8,398 nt of DNA from Deltaproteobacteria bacterium (GCA_030665705.1 DAOUZG010000065.1:1-8398); one strand, 5' to 3'. Counted from the first letter of the stretch, positions 1 through 6,967 are shown. Notes: generated by a model not told the origin, from the letters alone. Made by a program: numbers and translations.

Positions 1-72
1 GTCGAGGTCGTTCACCCCGTGGAACTCCTAGCTCGGGCCTACAGAGGTGTGACAGAGCCCGAGCAAACCTGA
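1..72 (+). CDS. 3' end of an upstream gene, unrecognised (partial)
   Basis: The first frame is open from the window edge for 23 codons and stops at TGA 70-72, ending in ...YRGVTEPEQT. The residues seen (VEVVHPVELLARAYRG) look like ordinary soluble protein but are too few to assign a family. The stop codon overlaps a strong GAGGAGG that could serve the next small ORF at 86. This suggests a + strand operon that continues upstream of the window. Only codon content and context support it as a real gene. It could also be a chance open frame. Confidence 0.35.
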   Translation, partial: VEVVHPVELLARAYRGVTEPEQT

Positions 73-85
73 GGAGGACCGAGGC

Positions 86-202
86 GTGCACCCAGCTAGG
101 CAGCGCCTGCGGCGCGCGGACGACCCGGTCCTCTTCGCCGAACTCATCCGGTTGCTCGGCGTTCCGGAGACACTGGAGCTCGGGAAGAAGTACGAACGGT
201 AG
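86..202 (+). CDS. Possible small protein of 38 residues, unknown function
   Basis: A GTG at 86 follows GAGGAGG (71-77) by 8 bases and opens a 38-codon frame ending at TAG 200-202. The product starts HPARQRLRRADDPVLF and ends in LLGVPETLELGKKYER. It is a plausible charged helical peptide without signal or membrane segment. Neither of the other two + frames has a start with a comparable ribosome binding site. It sits 37 bases before the VOC gene. It could instead be the real C-terminus of the upstream gene joined by a frameshift near 60-80. I do not recognise a family. Confidence 0.4.
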   Translation: MHPARQRLRRADDPVLFAELIRLLGVPETLELGKKYER

Positions 203-223
203 CCCGGTGAGAAATACGGGCTA
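200..223 (+). other. Inverted repeat (possible hairpin) before the VOC gene
   Basis: TAGCCCG (200-206) and CGGGCTA (217-223) form a perfect 7-base-pair stem around a 10-base loop. The stem begins on the stop codon of the 38-codon ORF and ends at the edge of the Shine-Dalgarno of the next gene (AGGGAGGAG, 223-231). There is no T tract, so it is not a classical intrinsic terminator. A role in mRNA processing or in access to the ribosome binding site is possible. Confidence 0.35.
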
Positions 224-239
224 GGGAGGAGAATCGGTC

Positions 240-986
240 ATGCGCATCCGACAGATCGCGCTGGTAGCGCGCGATCTCGAGCCTGTGGCGAGCGATCTCT
301 GCGGCGTACTCGGGGTCGAGATCGCCTATCGGGATACCGCGATCGAGGTGTTCGGCCTCGAGAACGCGGTCATGGCGATCGGCGACACTTTTCTCGAGGT
401 CGTCTCACCGCTGAAGCCTGACACCACAGCGGGTCGGTTCCTCGATCGTCGGGGCGGCGACGGGGGCTACATGGTCATCGTCCAGTCGGACGACCTCGAC
501 GCCGATCGACGGCGGGTGGCCGAGCTCGGCGTCCGGATCGTCTGGGAGGTGTCGCTCTCGGATATCGCCACGATCCACCTGCATCCGCGTGACGTGGGCG
601 GCGCGATCCTCTCGTTCGACGAGGCGCAACCGCCGGAATCGTGGCGCTGGGCGGGACTGGAGTGGAAGAGCCGGGTCCGCACCGATGTCACGACGGCGAT
701 CACCGGGGTCGAGCTTCAGGCGAGCGCCCCCCAGGTCTTAGCGGAGCGGTGGTCGCAGGTGCTCAACCGTTCCGCGGTGCGGACGTCGAGCGACGCACAC
801 GAGATCCACCTGGATCAGGGGACGATCCGGTTCGTCCACGACCGCGATGGACGCGGGGTCGGGGTCTCCGGGATCGACGTTGCGGTGACCGACCGCGCGA
901 GGTTGTTCGAGGCGGCGCGTGCCCGCAACCTCGACGCGACCGACGACGAAGTGCGGATCTGCGGGACGCGCATCCGTGTCACGTAG
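240..986 (+). CDS. VOC (glyoxalase-fold) family protein
   Basis: The 248-residue product belongs to the vicinal oxygen chelate superfamily. The first module covers about residues 3-56 (IRQIALVARDLEPV, then GDTFLEVVSP). The second covers about 76-128 and has the IHLHPRDVGGAILSFD strand typical of the fold. A third, weaker module covers about 152-248. Known VOC enzymes include glyoxalases, epimerases and dioxygenases that bind a metal through His/Glu on the first and last strands of paired modules. Here the first strand carries Gln5 instead of His. Glu53 is kept, and the first strand of module 2 has Tyr77/Met78, so the usual metal site seems incomplete. The substrate cannot be named. The ATG at 240 is supported by AGGGAGGAG 8 bases upstream. 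No signal peptide is seen, so the protein is probably cytoplasmic. The gene converges on the lipoprotein gene ending at 996. Confidence 0.85.
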   Translation: MRIRQIALVARDLEPVASDLCGVLGVEIAYRDTAIEVFGLENAVMAIGDTFLEVVSPLKPDTTAGRFLDRRGGDGGYMVIVQSDDLDADRRRVAELGVRIVWEVSLSDIATIHLHPRDVGGAILSFDEAQPPESWRWAGLEWKSRVRTDVTTAITGVELQASAPQVLAERWSQVLNRSAVRTSSDAHEIHLDQGTIRFVHDRDGRGVGVSGIDVAVTDRARLFEAARARNLDATDDEVRICGTRIRVT

Positions 987-995
987 CTGGGACCG

Positions 996-3266
996 CTAAC
1001 GGTAGAGCCAGGCGTCGTCGCTTTCGGCCGGGGCGCGGATCCGTGGGTAGGCAGTGAGTCCGAAGCTCTCGAGCCCTCCGCTCACGACGAGCTCGACGGG
1101 GATGAGCGGCTCCTCTCGACGCATGAAGCCGTGCTTCTCGCGGGACGAGAGGAAGGTGGCTTCGGAGCTCGCGGTCGGTCGCGTGTCGGGGTGCTCGAGC
1201 AGACCCAGCCGCGCACGCTCGAAGAAGAGATCCCGCTGCGGATCGATCTCGGGACGCTCTCGCTCGTCGGTGACGAGCTTCTGGTAGTAGACTTCCTGTA
1301 GCAAGGCGACGAATCGGGCGAACTGGTCTTCGGGAAGCGCCTGAATGACCGGATCGCGACCCTCGAGCGCGACCTGGACGTACGTCTGCCCGATCAGGGT
1401 CACGCCCTCCTCGGCGAGCTCGCCGTTCCCCTCCTCGCCATCCAGGAGCTCGCGACGCAGGCCGAGTGCGCCCGGACCCCAGAGCTCCGGATTCTCGAGA
1501 AGGAACCCGCGGGAGAGGCGGATTTTCTGAGGCGTCGTCTCTGTGAGAACCGTCCGAAGCTCCCGCCGGGAGACCTCGGCCTGGGGGGTATCGGGGTACT
1601 CGTGCAGGATCTGACGGTAGAGCATCGCACGCACGTCCCATCGACGCTCCAACTGTGCAGCCGCAAGCGCCTGACCGGCAATTCGTTCGCGGTAGCGCGC
1701 GACCGTGTCGGGGTCGGGATCGCCTCGCGCCTGGTGATGCTCGAGCGCTCGGCTCCAACGCCCCCGTTGTGCGCAGCGGTTCTCGAGCTCGCGGTGTACC
1801 TCCTGCGAATGTGCTCCGGTCGGGAACCGACGCAGGTAGCGCTCCCCCGTGTCGATCACACCCGCTCCGAACCGACTCCGAACCGAGCGGTACTGGAGCA
1901 ACCGAATAGGCGTGAGCACCACGGAGGTGGCTATCCCCGGCAGGGCGAGGATCCACTCGACGGGGCGGGGAAGGCCCCGCCGGGGCGGACCGCGTCGGTG
2001 TCGACCGACGAACACATAGAGCAGGCGGTCGTTCCGGTCCGCGCGCAGCGCCCCTCGATAGTAAAGGTAGGGGTCCTGCTCTGGATCGGTGAGGATCCAG
2101 CGCGCGTGACGCGCCATGTTGCTCCAATCCGTTCGCAGGCGAGCCACCTCTTCGATGGAATCGAAGAAGGGGTCCTCGTCTCCCGGTTGCCTCGTCTCCA
2201 GTCCCTCGACGAAGAGCATCTCGTCGGAGAGCGGGCCCGGGCCGTGGCGTGCCTCGAAGCCCCGCGCGCGCGCAGCGACCTCCTCCGGATTCGCCGTCAG
2301 CGCCTCCCCCGCCAGTTCGTAGAAGAGGTCCTGGGCCTGCGAGTCGAGCGGTACCCCGACGACGCTGACAGCGGAGAGCGCACGCTCGACCCGCTCCGTC
2401 CGCTCTTGCATTGTCTGTTCGGCCTCTGCGCGAAGTTCGAGGGTCTCCGGGTCCCCGGGGAGCAGGCGCTCCGCGCGGTCCAGATGCGCCAGGCACACAT
2501 CGGGTCGCCCGGCCTCGAGCGACTGTTTTGCCACGTCCACCGCCTCACCGTGGAGCTGCCGGAGCCACTTCTGCTGGTAGTGCTCCACACGCTCGACGAC
2601 CCAATCGGCTTCGGGGGAGTCGGGGTTCCGCTCGAGGAACTCCTCGTAAGCGTGTAGCGCCTGGCGTTCCTGCGGCGTGGCCTCCGGGAAGCTGTGAAAA
2701 ACGAGGAGGGTCGCGATTGCCGCCTGCCCGGTCTCGACCGGGTTCACGAGCCCGGTGGTGGCGATTCGGGAGAGGGGGAGCGTCAGACGGTTGAGGGTCG
2801 CCGCGAGCTTTCGAAGCCAGTCCTCTCGGAGCCGCTGCTCCGCAACGCGGAGGGGATCGCGGTCGAGGTAGTTCTCGAGCCGCCGCCGCAGCGCTGGATC
2901 CAGCTTCTCCTCCTCGAGCATGCGAACCGTCTGCTCTCGATACCCACGGGGGCCCGCCAGCGTGTGCAACAGGTCGCGGCCGTTGTCGATGAGGCCGGTT
3001 CCCGAGTTCCCTTCCTCTCGGAGCTGTCTCTCCTCCAGATCGAGCTGCTGGAGCGCAGCGGCGGCGCTGTCGGGGCGTCCTGCAAGGGCAAACGCGGCGA
3101 GTTTCGCCGCGGTCCGCTCGGCTTTATCGGGAAGGGGGACGGCGGCCGGGCGCCGGTGTTCGAAAGGCTGCGTCTCAGTGGAAATCGGTACGCGCGGTCC
3201 CGCGCACGCCCACAGGGTTGCGACGACCGCGCCGAGCGCGACGAGTCTACCGCTGCAGGGTCGCAT
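996..3266 (-). CDS. Large TPR-like lipoprotein, 756 residues, unknown function
   Basis: This is the last gene of the cimA operon. The open frame runs on upstream to 3470, but the ATG at 3266 is preferred. It follows GGAG (CTCC at 3273-3276) by 6 bases and opens directly on a lipoprotein signal peptide with lipobox LWAC (Cys21). It overlaps the stop of the preceding gene by 20 bases. The mature protein is almost all alpha-helical and charged. Several stretches resemble TPR or BamD-like helical hairpins (about residues 200-224, 240-282, 464-492 and 535-572), with the pattern Y..FL...P.S..A. A hydrophobic stretch at about 436-457 (starting VEWILALPGIATS) could be a buried helix or a second membrane contact. 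The C-terminus (from about 715) is less helical and ends in DDAWLYR. It is probably an envelope scaffold or assembly factor; nothing in it identifies a substrate. I do not recognise a named family. Confidence 0.8.
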   Translation of the reverse strand: MRPCSGRLVALGAVVATLWACAGPRVPISTETQPFEHRRPAAVPLPDKAERTAAKLAAFALAGRPDSAAAALQQLDLEERQLREEGNSGTGLIDNGRDLLHTLAGPRGYREQTVRMLEEEKLDPALRRRLENYLDRDPLRVAEQRLREDWLRKLAATLNRLTLPLSRIATTGLVNPVETGQAAIATLLVFHSFPEATPQERQALHAYEEFLERNPDSPEADWVVERVEHYQQKWLRQLHGEAVDVAKQSLEAGRPDVCLAHLDRAERLLPGDPETLELRAEAEQTMQERTERVERALSAVSVVGVPLDSQAQDLFYELAGEALTANPEEVAARARGFEARHGPGPLSDEMLFVEGLETRQPGDEDPFFDSIEEVARLRTDWSNMARHARWILTDPEQDPYLYYRGALRADRNDRLLYVFVGRHRRGPPRRGLPRPVEWILALPGIATSVVLTPIRLLQYRSVRSRFGAGVIDTGERYLRRFPTGAHSQEVHRELENRCAQRGRWSRALEHHQARGDPDPDTVARYRERIAGQALAAAQLERRWDVRAMLYRQILHEYPDTPQAEVSRRELRTVLTETTPQKIRLSRGFLLENPELWGPGALGLRRELLDGEEGNGELAEEGVTLIGQTYVQVALEGRDPVIQALPEDQFARFVALLQEVYYQKLVTDERERPEIDPQRDLFFERARLGLLEHPDTRPTASSEATFLSSREKHGFMRREEPLIPVELVVSGGLESFGLTAYPRIRAPAESDDAWLYR

Positions 3267-4179
3267 CGCGAGCTCCGATGGTGAACGCCAGGAAGGCCTC
3301 GAGCTTCCGGGCTGCCTCGATCTTCTCGACCGCCCCGTCCTGATGGGCGACCGCCTCGTAGAGACGAGTAGCCCCGAACGCATACTCATCGAAGGTCGCC
3401 GGATCGAACGAGAGAGAAGGTGGCGGGAACCGGTGCGCGTAGTCCCGGGCCAGCTCGGCGTACAGATCACCCAGCTTGAGCAGGTGTCGGTTCTGGAACT
3501 TGCTCTCCCGGTTCTGTCTTACCAGGCGCTGGTATTGCTGGAGGGCGACGGCCTCGAGCGCGGGATTCAGCAGCCGCCGCGCCCGGTAGTAGCGGGCGCG
3601 CTCCACGTCGGTGCGCTCGATCTCCTCCCGAACCACCGGCGTGTAGTGCGTCCCCCCGACCTCCTCCAAGAGCTCCTCGAGCAAGGCCGCGCGACGGTCG
3701 AACACGTGCAGGGCCTCCTGCGGGGACGCCACCGGCTCGGGCTGCGTCACTCGTGCCTCGCTCAGTCGTTCACACACGTACTCGGAGCGCCGAGCTTCAT
3801 CGACCAAAATCGAGTCGAGGTCGGTCACGCGACGGTAGTGCTGCGCCGCGATCTCGTACTCGCCGAGTCGCTCGAGTGCTCGTCCCTTTGCGAATAGGAT
3901 CACCGCCGTCAGATACCCCGACTGGAATTTGGCCGCGTGGATCTCCTCCAGGCTCTCGAGCCGCTCGAAGACCGCCCGGTAGACGTTCTTGCCGGTAAAG
4001 TCCCGAGCGGGAGGAAACCGGTAGGTGTCGTCGTCGATGTGGAGCCGCAACACAGAGACCGCCTCGAGCACGCTCTCGGTGGGACGGTAGGTCGGGTCCG
4101 GACCGCCCTGCGTGCCACAGCCGACCAAGAGCACGAGGAAGAGGAGAACCGAGGTCAGCCTCGGCCCGCCGTACCTCAC
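3247..4179 (-). CDS. TPR-like lipoprotein, 310 residues, unknown function
   Basis: This is the middle gene of the cimA operon. The frame is open up to 4305, but the best start is the GTG at 4179. It overlaps the cimA stop as GTGA (4176-4179), a usual sign of translational coupling, and opens on a compact signal peptide. The hydrophobic core VLLFLVLLVG is followed by lipobox LVGC (Cys21), so a lipoprotein is predicted. One good TPR-like hairpin is visible at about residues 95-122 (AKGRALERLGEYEIAAQHYRR). More helical, Arg/Glu-rich sequence lies at 155-245, and a possible second repeat-like helix pair at 263-300. The product resembles its downstream neighbour in composition, and the two probably act together in the envelope. 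No catalytic motif is seen. The function is unknown, and the link to citramalate synthesis is by position only. Confidence 0.8.
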   Translation of the reverse strand: MRYGGPRLTSVLLFLVLLVGCGTQGGPDPTYRPTESVLEAVSVLRLHIDDDTYRFPPARDFTGKNVYRAVFERLESLEEIHAAKFQSGYLTAVILFAKGRALERLGEYEIAAQHYRRVTDLDSILVDEARRSEYVCERLSEARVTQPEPVASPQEALHVFDRRAALLEELLEEVGGTHYTPVVREEIERTDVERARYYRARRLLNPALEAVALQQYQRLVRQNRESKFQNRHLLKLGDLYAELARDYAHRFPPPSLSFDPATFDEYAFGATRLYEAVAHQDGAVEKIEAARKLEAFLAFTIGARDATLQR

Positions 4180-5717
4180 GACCCCGGCGCGTGCCCGCTC
4201 GCGACGAGGTTGAGCATCTTCTCCGTTGCAATCACGGCAGCCGCTAGCTGATCCGAATCGACCCCCAGCGTGGAGAAGGGCGCGGAGCGAGGACCGACTC
4301 TCCACGTGATGACCGTCTCCACCAGCGCGCCGGTCTTCCCCCCGGGCGGGATGCGAACCCGGTAATCGACGAGCTGGGGGAGCTTGAGCTCGAAACGCCG
4401 GACCGCCTTTGCGAGGGCTCGCATGAACGCATCGTAGCCGCCGTCCCCCGTAGCTCGCTCCTCGACGCCCTCACCGCGGTAGCGGAGGTTTACGGTGGCT
4501 TCCGGAAGCTGCTGGCTCGCCGAGCGGATGTCGTAGCTGCCGATCCGGATTGTCTGATCCTCGGGCGTCTTCAGAACGTCGGCGATGATCAGCGGGAGGT
4601 CCTCGGTCGTGACGCTGTGCTTCTTGTCGCCGAGCTCGATGATCCGTTGGAGGACGAGGTCCCGCTTTTCGGCCATGAGCTTGATGCCGAGGGCCCGGAG
4701 GTTCACTTTGAGGGACGCTTTCCCCGAGAGCTTGCCGAGCGCGTACCGGCGTCTGCGCCCGAACCGGCGCGGAATAAGCGAGTTCGCATACAGGTTTGCC
4801 TTCAGGTCGCCGTCCGCGTGAATCCCGGACGTCTGCGTGAAGACGTCTCGCCCGACGATCGGGGTGTTGTCGGCTACGGTCTTGCCGGAGAAGGTGGCCA
4901 CCATCTCGCTGATGGCGACGAGCTTCGCCTCCACCACCGACGTGCGACAGCCGAGCAGGTCGTGCAGGGCTGCCACGACCTCTGGCAGCCGCGCGTTTCC
5001 CGCGCGCTCGCCCAGACCGTTGACGCTCGTATGCACGCCGCGGGCTCCGGCCGCGACCCCCGCGACGCTGTTCGCCGTGGCCACCCCGTAATCGTTGTGG
5101 GCGTGAAACTCGAAGTGCGGCTCGGGCCAGGTGCGGACCATGAGCGAGACGTACCGCGACGCGTCCTCCGGCGAGAGGACCCCGAGCGTGTCGGGCAGAT
5201 AGATCCGGTCGACCCCAAGTTCCAGCAGGTTCTGGACGTGGGCGAAGACGTAGTCGAAGCTCATGCGGACACCGTTGGACCAGTCCTCGAGGTAGCAGTT
5301 CGCGCGGAGCCCACGCTTCCGGGCGTAGCGAACCGTCTCTCCGATCCGCTTGAAGTGCTCCTCGGGCGTCAGCTTGAGCTGGTGCTCGCAGTGCTTGCGC
5401 GAGCCCTTCGTAAGCAGGTTGAGGACTCGGCCTCCGTTCTCGACGATCCAGTCGACGGAGGTGCGCCCGTCCGCGTAGCCGAGTATCTCCACGCGGTCTG
5501 CGAGCTTGGAGCGTCGGGCCCAGCTGGTGATCCGCCGAACGGCCTCCTCCTCGCCCGTGGAGACCTTGCTCGAGGCGATCTCGATCCGGTCGACCTTCAC
5601 CTCGCGCAGGAGCAAGCGCGCGAGTTGGAACTTCTCCGACGCGGTGTAGGCAAGGTTCGGGGTCTGCTCACCGTCCCGCAGGGTCGTGTCCATGATCTCC
5701 ACTTGCGGACGTTTCAC
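4176..5717 (-). CDS. cimA: (R)-citramalate synthase, Leptospira type
   Basis: A 513-residue acyltransferase of the LeuA/CimA family. It is predicted to condense pyruvate with acetyl-CoA to (R)-citramalate, the first step of the threonine-independent route to isoleucine, in the cytoplasm. The HMGL-like TIM barrel spans about residues 5-275 and the C-terminal LeuA-type regulatory domain about 385-505. Visible motifs are DTTLRDGEQ (10-18), FHAHND (204-209), NGLGERAGN (233-241) and TSGIHADGD (296-304). From memory, the Leptospira interrogans enzyme uses Arg16, Asp17, Leu81, Leu104, Tyr144, Glu146, Tyr312, Tyr430 and Asp431. All are present here two positions earlier, including the pyruvate-pocket set Leu79, Leu102 and Tyr142. 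This favours citramalate over isopropylmalate synthase. The start is GTG 5717, with GGGAG 10 bases upstream; the next ATG (5693) would remove the first strand. It heads an operon with two lipoprotein genes and has its own likely promoter. Confidence 0.9.
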   Translation of the reverse strand: MKRPQVEIMDTTLRDGEQTPNLAYTASEKFQLARLLLREVKVDRIEIASSKVSTGEEEAVRRITSWARRSKLADRVEILGYADGRTSVDWIVENGGRVLNLLTKGSRKHCEHQLKLTPEEHFKRIGETVRYARKRGLRANCYLEDWSNGVRMSFDYVFAHVQNLLELGVDRIYLPDTLGVLSPEDASRYVSLMVRTWPEPHFEFHAHNDYGVATANSVAGVAAGARGVHTSVNGLGERAGNARLPEVVAALHDLLGCRTSVVEAKLVAISEMVATFSGKTVADNTPIVGRDVFTQTSGIHADGDLKANLYANSLIPRRFGRRRRYALGKLSGKASLKVNLRALGIKLMAEKRDLVLQRIIELGDKKHSVTTEDLPLIIADVLKTPEDQTIRIGSYDIRSASQQLPEATVNLRYRGEGVEERATGDGGYDAFMRALAKAVRRFELKLPQLVDYRVRIPPGGKTGALVETVITWRVGPRSAPFSTLGVDSDQLAAAVIATEKMLNLVASGHAPGS

Positions 5718-5734
5718 CGATCTCGTTCTCCCGT

Positions 5735-5755
5735 GGGTGCACCCCTGCGCAGGGG
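5735..5755 (-). promoter_or_regulatory. Two overlapping palindromes in the cimA leader
   Basis: CCCCTGCGCAGGGG (5742-5755) is a perfect 14-base palindrome and GGGTGCACCC (5735-5744) a perfect 10-base palindrome. They share three bases (5742-5744), so the two could not form hairpins fully at once. They lie between the predicted promoter and the Shine-Dalgarno of cimA (5728-5732), inside the predicted transcript. They could be an operator for a dimeric repressor or alternative RNA hairpins controlling translation. GC-rich DNA makes short palindromes common, so the role is an inference. Confidence 0.4.
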
Positions 5756-5769
5756 CGCCGCTTCGATCG

Positions 5770-5797
5770 ACCTTACGCGTCGGGCCAGCACTGTCAA
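5770..5797 (-). promoter_or_regulatory. Predicted sigma-70-type promoter of the cimA operon
   Basis: On the - strand, a perfect -35 box TTGACA (5792-5797) is followed after 16 bases by TAAGGT (5770-5775) as a weaker -10 box. Transcription would start near 5763, leaving a leader of about 46 bases before the GTG at 5717. The site lies in the 120-base gap between the TPR-like gene ending at 5838 and cimA, which is the only noncoding gap of that size in this part of the - strand. Confidence 0.5.
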
Positions 5798-5837
5798 CCT
5801 CCTGGCCGATCGGGGGAGAAGTCCGAGCGAGCTTCCC

Positions 5838-6767
5838 TCACCGGCTCTTTTCCACGCGCTCCGCCTGCGCGAGAAGCGCCTCGAGTGGCCCGCGCTGGGA
5901 GCTCGGGACGTCTCCGAGGAGCCCGCGCACCTCGCGCGTGCGAAGCAGCACTGAGAGCGCCACCCCCCGCAGGACGGGCAGAAGTTCCGCTGCCTCGCCG
6001 TGGTCGGGATCGACGGCGGCCCGAAGGCTCCGCATGAGGCTCGAGCTGGCGTGCGCCGCGCGCAGGAGTTGCTGGACGTCTTCCGTGGAGCCCGCCCCAT
6101 CGGGCCAGAGCGCCACCGCCCGCCGCACCTCCCGCTCTCCGCCGCCATCGAGCGTTGCCTGGACCAGGCCCGCGAGCGACAGCAGGGTCCGGCTCTGCCG
6201 CTCCTCGAACGCGTCCTGGGCATCCTTGAGCGCCTGTGCGTAGGCGGTACGTGCGCCCTCCAGATCGCCGGAGGCGAGTGCCCCATGTCCCCTGGAGATG
6301 GCTTGCCCGGTCGTGCGCTCCTTCGCGTACGCGAGGAGGTGACGGATCTGTTCCAGCCGCTCGGGGTCCCGCGTAAGCCCCCTCGCCTCTTCCAGCAGGC
6401 CGCGGGCCTCCACCGGGTGGTGTTGGGCCAGCAGATGGGCGGCGTGTGCGGTCAGGGCTTCCGCCAACGCCTCCCGCGACTCGGGCGCCGGATCCTCGCC
6501 GTAGCGTACCCGGTACCACTCGAGCGCCTCCTCGGTCCGTCCCTCCACAAGAAGCCACTCCCCCTGCGGAAGCTCGGGCTCTTCCTCGTAGGCGAGTGTG
6601 ACCCCGCCCGTGAGCAGGATCAGCAGGGCCGCTACGCCGAGCCCAGCCAGACGACCACCGGCGAGATCTCCTCGGGGCGGCGGCGAACAGTCGCCGGATC
6701 GACGCCTCGTCCTTCCATGAGCGGGATCGTCATCCGCGTCGCTGCGACTGGCGAGATCATGTTGCAC
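5838..6767 (-). CDS. TPR-like exported protein with uncertain 5' end
   Basis: The body of this frame codes for an Ala/Leu/Glu-rich helical protein with TPR-like hairpins, for example around residues 75-105, 113-128 and 155-185 (HGALASGDLEGARTAYAQAL), ending ...QAERVEKSR. Residues are numbered from the GTG at 6767, the only canonical start upstream of the hydrophobic segment. That GTG has no Shine-Dalgarno. Residues 1-38 read across the dehydrogenase remnant in another frame and are probably not native. Residues 40-59 (core GLGVAALLILLTGGVTLA) look like a signal peptide or membrane anchor with possible cleavage after Ala59. No ATG, GTG or TTG lies near the start of that segment; only a CTG at 6650 does. 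The native start may have been lost in the deletion that cut the dehydrogenase gene. The function is unknown. No promoter of its own was found, and it ends 41 bases before the cimA promoter. Confidence 0.6.
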   Translation of the reverse strand: MQHDLASRSDADDDPAHGRTRRRSGDCSPPPRGDLAGGRLAGLGVAALLILLTGGVTLAYEEEPELPQGEWLLVEGRTEEALEWYRVRYGEDPAPESREALAEALTAHAAHLLAQHHPVEARGLLEEARGLTRDPERLEQIRHLLAYAKERTTGQAISRGHGALASGDLEGARTAYAQALKDAQDAFEERQSRTLLSLAGLVQATLDGGGEREVRRAVALWPDGAGSTEDVQQLLRAAHASSSLMRSLRAAVDPDHGEAAELLPVLRGVALSVLLRTREVRGLLGDVPSSQRGPLEALLAQAERVEKSR

Positions 6768-6930
6768 GTTGCGCCGTACTTCGCGATCTCGAGCGCGACG
6801 ACCCTCGTGAGGCCCGCGATCCCGGCCTTCGCCGCGCCGTAGTTGGACTGGCCGAAATTGCCGTACAAACCTGGACGATTCCCCGGCCCGCGCCCGTCAC
6901 GATCGCGACTTTGTCCGCGAGAACGCCCAT
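6632..6930 (-). pseudogene. Remnant of a short-chain dehydrogenase/reductase (SDR) gene
   Basis: The 5' end is intact: an ATG at 6930 with GAGGAGGG (6938-6945) 7 bases upstream begins MGVLADKVAIVTGAGRGI, the first strand and TGxxxGxG-type cofactor loop of a classical SDR. At about 6872-6880 the reading jumps frame to PGLYGNFGQSNYGAAK, which is the catalytic YxxxK segment (6827-6841). This continues through GLTRVVALEIAKYGATCNM and ISPVAATRM, then ISPVVVWLGSA and a stop at 6632. In intact SDRs about 120-130 residues separate the two blocks, and the chain continues past the last one. The gene has therefore lost its middle, including the catalytic Ser region, and its C-terminus. It cannot make an active oxidoreductase. 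The family resembled is the GNFGQ-containing hydroxyacyl/steroid-type SDRs; the original substrate is unknown. An assembly error could give the same picture. Confidence 0.8.
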
Positions 6931-6961
6931 CGCTGGACCCTCCTCTGTCGTTTCGCGAGCG

Positions 6962-6967
6962 ATTGTA
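6962..6967 (-). promoter_or_regulatory. Possible -10 box upstream of the SDR remnant
   Basis: On the - strand TACAAT matches the -10 consensus at five of six positions and lies 31 bases before the ATG at 6930. No recognisable -35 box is seen at 16-18 bases upstream. It may be the old promoter of the broken dehydrogenase gene. Confidence 0.25.

Noticed and set aside
992..1003. Short hairpin ACCG-CTAA-CGGT between the converging genes
   Set aside because: Only four base pairs and no T tract on either strand; too weak to call a terminator.
979..2496. Open frame of 505 codons on the - strand in another frame of the large lipoprotein gene
   Set aside because: The translation is Arg/Pro/Gly/Ala-rich without structure, as expected for an out-of-frame reading of GC-rich coding DNA.
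1602..2657. Open frame of 351 codons on the + strand opposite the 756-residue lipoprotein gene
   Set aside because: No ribosome binding site or family motif. The opposite strand has a signal peptide, a Shine-Dalgarno and operon context.
3267..3470. N-terminal extension of the large lipoprotein up to 3470
   Set aside because: It would overlap the previous gene by more than 220 bases and put Arg/Ser-rich sequence before an obvious lipoprotein signal peptide. The ATG at 3266 has its own Shine-Dalgarno.
4617..5954. Open frame of 445 codons on the + strand opposite cimA
   Set aside because: It is the antisense shadow of a certain gene in GC-rich DNA. The protein has no recognisable motif, and it runs across the cimA promoter region into the next gene.
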